A stretch of 64,000 bases of DNA, taken from NCBI GenBank assembly GCA_030426345.1, contig JAUHYU010000006.1, positions 32,690 to 96,689 of the forward strand. Direction: 5' to 3'. The stretch's first letter is position 1; each line of letters opens with the position of its first letter. The position numbers and the translations under genes are program-made. Below, piece by piece: positions 60,309 through 64,000 of this stretch. This DNA comes from Bacteroidia bacterium. Lineage in GTDB: Bacteria > Bacteroidota > Bacteroidia > Cytophagales > Cyclobacteriaceae. The notes below the pieces were generated by a model. That model was not told the origin of the DNA, made no database searches, and saw only the letters and a list, made by a program, of their open reading frames with translations.

Positions 60309-61796
60309 CTACTTATAATAATCCTTTTTCACTTTCACTTCTTTGAGCAACGGGTCATCTATTTCCTTCATTTTTTGCAGGATATGCTGGTTTAAGTTTT
60401 CCTTTACCAGTCGTACTTCTTCTGTTGGTATATCGATCAGATTGATATTTTCTTCAGGGTCGAGGGCAATGTGGTACAACTCGTCACGCCCTGGGTTAAG
60501 AAAATCGCGGATTAGTTTCCACTCGGGAGTGCGGTAGCAACGCATAAATGCACTGCTATAATTGATCATGCTGTATTCTCCATAATAATCGTCATCCCAA
60601 TTTTCCACTTCCTTCCCTTGGAGTAAAGGAACCAGGCTTCTTCCGCGAATGGTATAATTTTCTGGCATTTTGGCCCCGGCCATTTCGACAATAGTAGGAA
60701 AGAGATCGAGGCTTGTAATCGTGTGATTGACGACCATGCCAGCCTTGGTAGTACCTGGCCAGATGACGAATGCAGGGACTTTGAGTGAAGTGTCGTACAT
60801 GTTGGGGCGTGATCGTGCTTCGATGTTTTCTGTGGCAGGCGGCAAGGTTTTGGTGATCCAGTTACCATTGCCTTTGTGCTCGATTCCATTATGCCCCATG
60901 TTGTAGCCATGGTCAGAAAAGAAAATAATGATGGTATTTTCCATCAATCCCAGTTCTTGCAAAAGGTCAGTGATGCGGCCGATATTGCGATCGACGCCTC
61001 GTGTACTTGCGAGATATTCACGCATTTTTCTCTTGGCCTTTTCTGTATCTAAATCAGGATATCCCGGATTGGGGAGAAGGGGATCCATATTTTCAAAAGG
61101 TGCCCAATCCTCGTCAGTAACAGGCAGCCATCGGGAATGTGGGGCGCGGGTGTTTAAGCACAAAAGGAAGTTCTTGTTTTTGTTGTCCTCAATGAATTTC
61201 AAAGCACGATCCGTCAGGATGTCTGTCGTCAATCCCTTGAACTGACTTACTTTCCCATTTTCTTCCAACTCAGGGTCGTCCGGAGTGGTGCCACCGCTTG
61301 TCAGTCCCGTGAAATAATCGAACCCGTTGTTGGTGGGATGGTATTTTTCGTTGCCCTCCATCGTCCAATCACCCAAATGCCACTTGCCCACCAAACCAGT
61401 ATAATATCCTGCTTCTTGTAGTACCTCGGCAAAAGTGATGCTTTCAGGTGCAAGGGCGGGACTGTATTTTGGGTCAAAAAGTCGATGGTTGGGGTGAGGG
61501 ATGAAGTCAAGAATATCATACTCGCTGGCATACCGACTGGTCATAATACTGGCCCGCGCCGGGCTGCAAACGGGCGTAGTGCAAAAAGCATTTTTTAAAT
61601 AAACCCCTTCTCTGAGCAGTTTGTCCATATTTGGGGTATTGGCATTGGGATCGCCAGAAGCCCCCAAAGCCCATGGCGCCTGATCGTCAGTAAGGATAAA
61701 AAGGATGTTCGGTTTTTTGTCTTGCGCTTGGAGTGAAAAGTTGGCAAACAGCAGCAGGACGCTAAATGCTTTAATTAAATTTGCTTTGAGATTCAT
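60309..61796 (-). CDS. Secreted sulfatase (formylglycine type)
   Basis: 495 aa from the ATG at 61796 (MNLKANLIK), with signal peptide ending in LQAQ. The active-site motif CSPAR lies at residues 77-81; its Cys is converted to formylglycine. ILFILTDDQ supplies metal-binding Asp residues and FFSDHGYNMGHNG the later metal site. Sulfatases of this kind remove sulfate from glycans such as carrageenan, ulvan or mucin; subfamily not assignable. A start at 61817 (MKKLLESMN) is also possible, but those codons lie within a motif copy. The gene tail has a relic copy at 62592-62643. Confidence 0.93.
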   Translation of the reverse strand: MNLKANLIKAFSVLLLFANFSLQAQDKKPNILFILTDDQAPWALGASGDPNANTPNMDKLLREGVYLKNAFCTTPVCSPARASIMTSRYASEYDILDFIPHPNHRLFDPKYSPALAPESITFAEVLQEAGYYTGLVGKWHLGDWTMEGNEKYHPTNNGFDYFTGLTSGGTTPDDPELEENGKVSQFKGLTTDILTDRALKFIEDNKNKNFLLCLNTRAPHSRWLPVTDEDWAPFENMDPLLPNPGYPDLDTEKAKRKMREYLASTRGVDRNIGRITDLLQELGLMENTIIIFFSDHGYNMGHNGIEHKGNGNWITKTLPPATENIEARSRPNMYDTSLKVPAFVIWPGTTKAGMVVNHTITSLDLFPTIVEMAGAKMPENYTIRGRSLVPLLQGKEVENWDDDYYGEYSMINYSSAFMRCYRTPEWKLIRDFLNPGRDELYHIALDPEENINLIDIPTEEVRLVKENLNQHILQKMKEIDDPLLKEVKVKKDYYK

Positions 61797-61814
61797 GGAT
61801 TCTAGGAGCTTTTT
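61794..61814 (+). repeat. Dispersed 21-bp motif copy at a start codon
   Basis: 18 of 21 positions match. CAT of the motif is the complement of the sulfatase ATG at 61796. Confidence 0.8.
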
Positions 61815-61891
61815 CATAGTTCGTTTTGCGCTTAGGCACGGAAGTAACTTCCGCGCTAGTGGGGGCAAGCCTCCCGCGATTGTAGCTACCA

Positions 61892-62461
61892 TCAAATATC
61901 CTTGATAATCTGCAATAGCAAAAAAAGTCTCAATAAATCCCCTTCTACATTCATCATATCAATATTAATAAATAAGTGGTCAAGGTTAATATCAGATTCT
62001 CCACTTAAATATTTATTGAATTCTTTAATGGTCATTTTAAAATGGTCATTTCCTAAATCTAACATAACATTGTAATATGATTTAACCACTACTGCTATTA
62101 TATAAGGTTTAGCTAGTTCATGATAGTTTGGGATTTTTTCCAAATCTTCCTTATCAAATTTATCCTTCAAAGAATCATACTTCCTTAATAAATTTCGATA
62201 ACCTTCAGAATTTGCTTCTTGCATAATCCCTTTATTAATGAGCATTTCCTCTAGTTTGCCGAGTGAATTAAGAATTTGTGGATAGGACAACTCTGAGTGT
62301 GTATTTATAAAAAAGGCAACTCTCTCCTTAGCTTCCAATTCAATGGTCTTTTTATCTAGTAAATCAATTTTTTTTACCTCTTTTATCAATAAAAAATAGA
62401 GGCCGGTAATACTCAATATAAGAATGATAAAAAGACTCCTTTCTATAATTTTGTTTTTCAT
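61892..62461 (-). CDS. Single-pass membrane protein, unknown function
   Basis: 189 aa with one N-terminal membrane segment (residues 8-26, SLFIILILSITGLYFLLI). The rest is charged and helical with coiled-coil-like stretches (DLLDKKTIELEAKERV, LLRKYDSLKDKFDKEDLEK). No family recognised. The gene is markedly AT-richer than the sulfatase and DUF1501 genes on either side, and it lies between a relic sulfatase tail and the intact sulfatase, so it may be a later arrival. Confidence 0.65.
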   Translation of the reverse strand: MKNKIIERSLFIILILSITGLYFLLIKEVKKIDLLDKKTIELEAKERVAFFINTHSELSYPQILNSLGKLEEMLINKGIMQEANSEGYRNLLRKYDSLKDKFDKEDLEKIPNYHELAKPYIIAVVVKSYYNVMLDLGNDHFKMTIKEFNKYLSGESDINLDHLFINIDMMNVEGDLLRLFLLLQIIKDI

Positions 62462-62520
62462 AACATTATTTACTTACCCCGTCACTGGTTGAGGTTACCT
62501 CCTTGTCAAATAAATTAATC

Positions 62521-62541
62521 AAAATGCCCCTAAAACCCATG
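62521..62541 (-). repeat. Dispersed 21-bp motif copy, intergenic
   Basis: 18 of 21 positions match on the minus strand, next to the sulfatase tail relic; a weak copy lies on its other side at 62678. Confidence 0.75.
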
Positions 62542-62591
62542 AATTGGAAAATGAGGTTTCCCAATTGTGTTTGGCCATTTGTTTGTCGAAT

Positions 62592-62643
62592 ACGCTACTT
62601 ATAATAATCTTTACTCACTTTCACTTCTTGGAGTAGCGGGGCA
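62592..62643 (-). pseudogene. Relic copy of a sulfatase gene tail
   Basis: On the minus strand it reads APLLQEVKVSKDYYK then stop, against DPLLKEVKVKKDYYK then stop in the sulfatase at 60309. The DNA match covers 60301-60355. No more of a second sulfatase gene is seen, so this is either the remains of a paralogue or a tail copy. Confidence 0.8.
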
Positions 62644-62707
62644 ATAAATGCAGATATCTTTAAAGAATATTTGTTCACGGATTTTTGGGGCATTATTATG
62701 AAAATAA

Positions 62708-64000
62708 TCAGGCAAAAAGATCGAGGATTGGTTCTCCATGTCCATCGGGCGTAGTATAAAATGGACGTCCCTCGATGACATAATTTGTTTCAGGAAGTAT
62801 GCCCAACGCATGGTAAATCGATTGATGTACTTGATCGATCACCACCGTTTTTTCTATGGACGAGCAAGGTCTTTCATCTGCTGTTTTGCCATATACCAAT
62901 CCTTTTTTGATGCCTCCTCCCCACATGAGAATTGAGCTTCCATCGGTAAAATGCCTATGCATTCCATAAAACTTTTCATCGTTGATGATGTCGGGCTGAT
63001 CTACCTGATCTTTTATTTTTTCTCCTGGTCTGCCTTCCAAGATCGCATCGCGGCTAAACTCGCTGGCGAGGATGATCAACGTTCTATCCAAATGTCCAGA
63101 TTCGTCAAGGTCTTTGATCAGTTGCGCGATAGGGCGATCAACCAACTCCTTCATTTTCACCAATCGGGTATGTCCGTTTTCGTGGGTATCCCAACCTAGA
63201 AAGGGCTCGTATTCCGTGGAAACGCTGATAAAGCGTCCGCCATTCATGGCCAGTCGCTTTGCCAACAAGCAACCCAATCCAAATCGTCCGGTATTGTAAG
63301 TGTCATAAGTTTCTTTGCTTTCCTTGCTCAAGTCAAAAACTTCAGCTTCAGGAGAATTCAATAATCTGTAGGATTGCTCCATGGAGCGCATCAGGGATTC
63401 TACTTGGTAGTCGCTGCCACGATCCATCACATTGCTTTTTCGGGCCAGTTCTTTATATAATTTATACCTCGCATCAAATCGTTTCATTGACATACCCTGT
63501 GGCGGACGCACACTATCCAATCCCGTAGATGGATCAGGAATCAGAAACGGACCATATTCACTTCCAAGAAATCCGGCCGAGTGAAAAGCTTTCAGTTCTT
63601 CAGCCTCACCAACTGTAAATCGTTGTCCCATGGCGATAAATGGTGGAATCACCGGATTGACTGGGCCTAATTCTTTGGCGATCCATGCGCCAATATGTGG
63701 TGCCTGAACTGATTGTGGTGGCTCGTAGCACGTGTGCCAATGGTATTGATGGCGCGTGTGCAGGATATGTCCCAGATCGGCCGATCGATAAGAACGTATA
63801 ATGGCCCCTTTGTCCATGACACTACCGATAGATTCCAATCCCTGAGAAAATTCTAAGCCATCGACAGCTGTTGGTACTTTGGGGAAGGTGCTGAGCACCC
63901 GCTTGCTTTCAATGCCTTTTTCATATGGGGCATAATGCTTTGGGTCGAAAGTTTCGGTATGGGCCATGCCTCCTGCCATCCACAATAAAATAACTGTGTC
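62708..64000 (-). CDS. DUF1501 family protein, partial (5' end outside window)
   Basis: At least 430 aa; the frame is open to the window edge, reading VILLWMAGGMAHTETFDPK near the start, the standard DUF1501 opening. Later blocks are ILASEFSRDAILEGRPGEK and HALGILPETNYVIEGRPFYT. DUF1501 proteins have an alkaline-phosphatase/sulfatase-like fold and are usually exported by Tat; in many Bacteroidota and Planctomycetota they pair with DUF1553/PSD1 proteins or sulfatases. The position next to sulfatase sequence fits a sulfated-glycan role. The N-terminus lies outside the window. Confidence 0.9.
   Translation of the reverse strand, partial: DTVILLWMAGGMAHTETFDPKHYAPYEKGIESKRVLSTFPKVPTAVDGLEFSQGLESIGSVMDKGAIIRSYRSADLGHILHTRHQYHWHTCYEPPQSVQAPHIGAWIAKELGPVNPVIPPFIAMGQRFTVGEAEELKAFHSAGFLGSEYGPFLIPDPSTGLDSVRPPQGMSMKRFDARYKLYKELARKSNVMDRGSDYQVESLMRSMEQSYRLLNSPEAEVFDLSKESKETYDTYNTGRFGLGCLLAKRLAMNGGRFISVSTEYEPFLGWDTHENGHTRLVKMKELVDRPIAQLIKDLDESGHLDRTLIILASEFSRDAILEGRPGEKIKDQVDQPDIINDEKFYGMHRHFTDGSSILMWGGGIKKGLVYGKTADERPCSSIEKTVVIDQVHQSIYHALGILPETNYVIEGRPFYTTPDGHGEPILDLFA

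Noticed and set aside
245-62541. The dispersed motif as a conserved peptide (K-x-L-x-S-M)
   Set aside because: The same DNA is read in several frames and both strands and also lies between genes, so selection cannot be on the peptide.
245-62541. The dispersed motif as a plain transcription terminator
   Set aside because: It has a T-run, but the palindrome ATCCATGGAT has no loop and many copies lie in the middle of genes.

Overview
The window comes from a Bacteroidota chromosome, most likely a free-living glycan degrader of the Cytophagales type; the rank below phylum is an inference. The evidence is a FecR/SusC/SusD locus, many signal peptides and Cys-anchored lipoproteins, glycan-active enzymes typical of the phylum (GH92, DUF4838/GH67N-like, sulfatase, DUF1501, GH39-like, GH43-like, sialidase-like), a CydAB oxidase without Q-loop insertion, and two TAnnTTTG-type promoters. 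No tRNA, rRNA, CRISPR array, transposase or integrase was seen.

Layout. 0-1 kb: 3'-truncated FAD/NAD(P) oxidoreductase. 1.4-10.2 kb: secreted beta-helix protein, secreted toroid-like protein, membrane protein, CotH-like lipoprotein and GH92 alpha-mannosidase. 10.7-17.2 kb: FecR anti-sigma factor, SusC and SusD, closed by a strong terminator. 17.5-25.6 kb: propeller/toroid lipoprotein, two GH67N-type glycosidases and a Kazal lipoprotein. 25.8-29.9 kb: defence island with an AbiEi/AbiEii pair and a PARIS-like ATPase + DUF4435 pair. 30.0-32.9 kb: four-gene ABC transporter operon with three ATGA overlaps. 33-41.4 kb: sialidase-like/PA14/toroid fusion, acyltransferase, EGF-like lipoprotein, metallophosphatase, YceI. 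41.6-44.3 kb: cydAB with a small membrane protein. 44.4-46.4 kb: repeat protein with a Gly/Tyr/Met-rich stretch. 46.5-58.1 kb: nine co-directional genes (DUF4838, phosphoesterase, sialidase-like, Gfo/Idh, GH43-like, GH39-like, GntP permease, D-threonine-aldolase-like, RidA), probably one catabolic operon. 58.7-64 kb: LRR-like lipoprotein, sulfatase, small membrane protein and a DUF1501 protein cut by the window edge.

The genes fit together as extracellular glycan breakdown: SusCD binding and import, sulfatase desulfation, several secreted glycosidases, then a permease and cytoplasmic enzymes for a small acid or hydroxy-amino acid.

Two things go beyond ordinary annotation. First, a degenerate 21-bp motif (CATGGATTTT, then about AGAGGC, then TTTTT) occurs about 30 times in 64 kb, in both orientations, between genes and inside genes in several reading frames; it is missing from the SusCD operon, the defence island and the cyd region. 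Second, at four places a 50-110 bp copy of the 3' end of a gene lies 1.7-2.3 kb from the intact end, with other genes in between. At the defence island the second copy of a glycosidase tail is split into two complementary halves on the outer sides of the PARIS-like cassette, whose inner ends carry an inverted repeat and an attC-like site.
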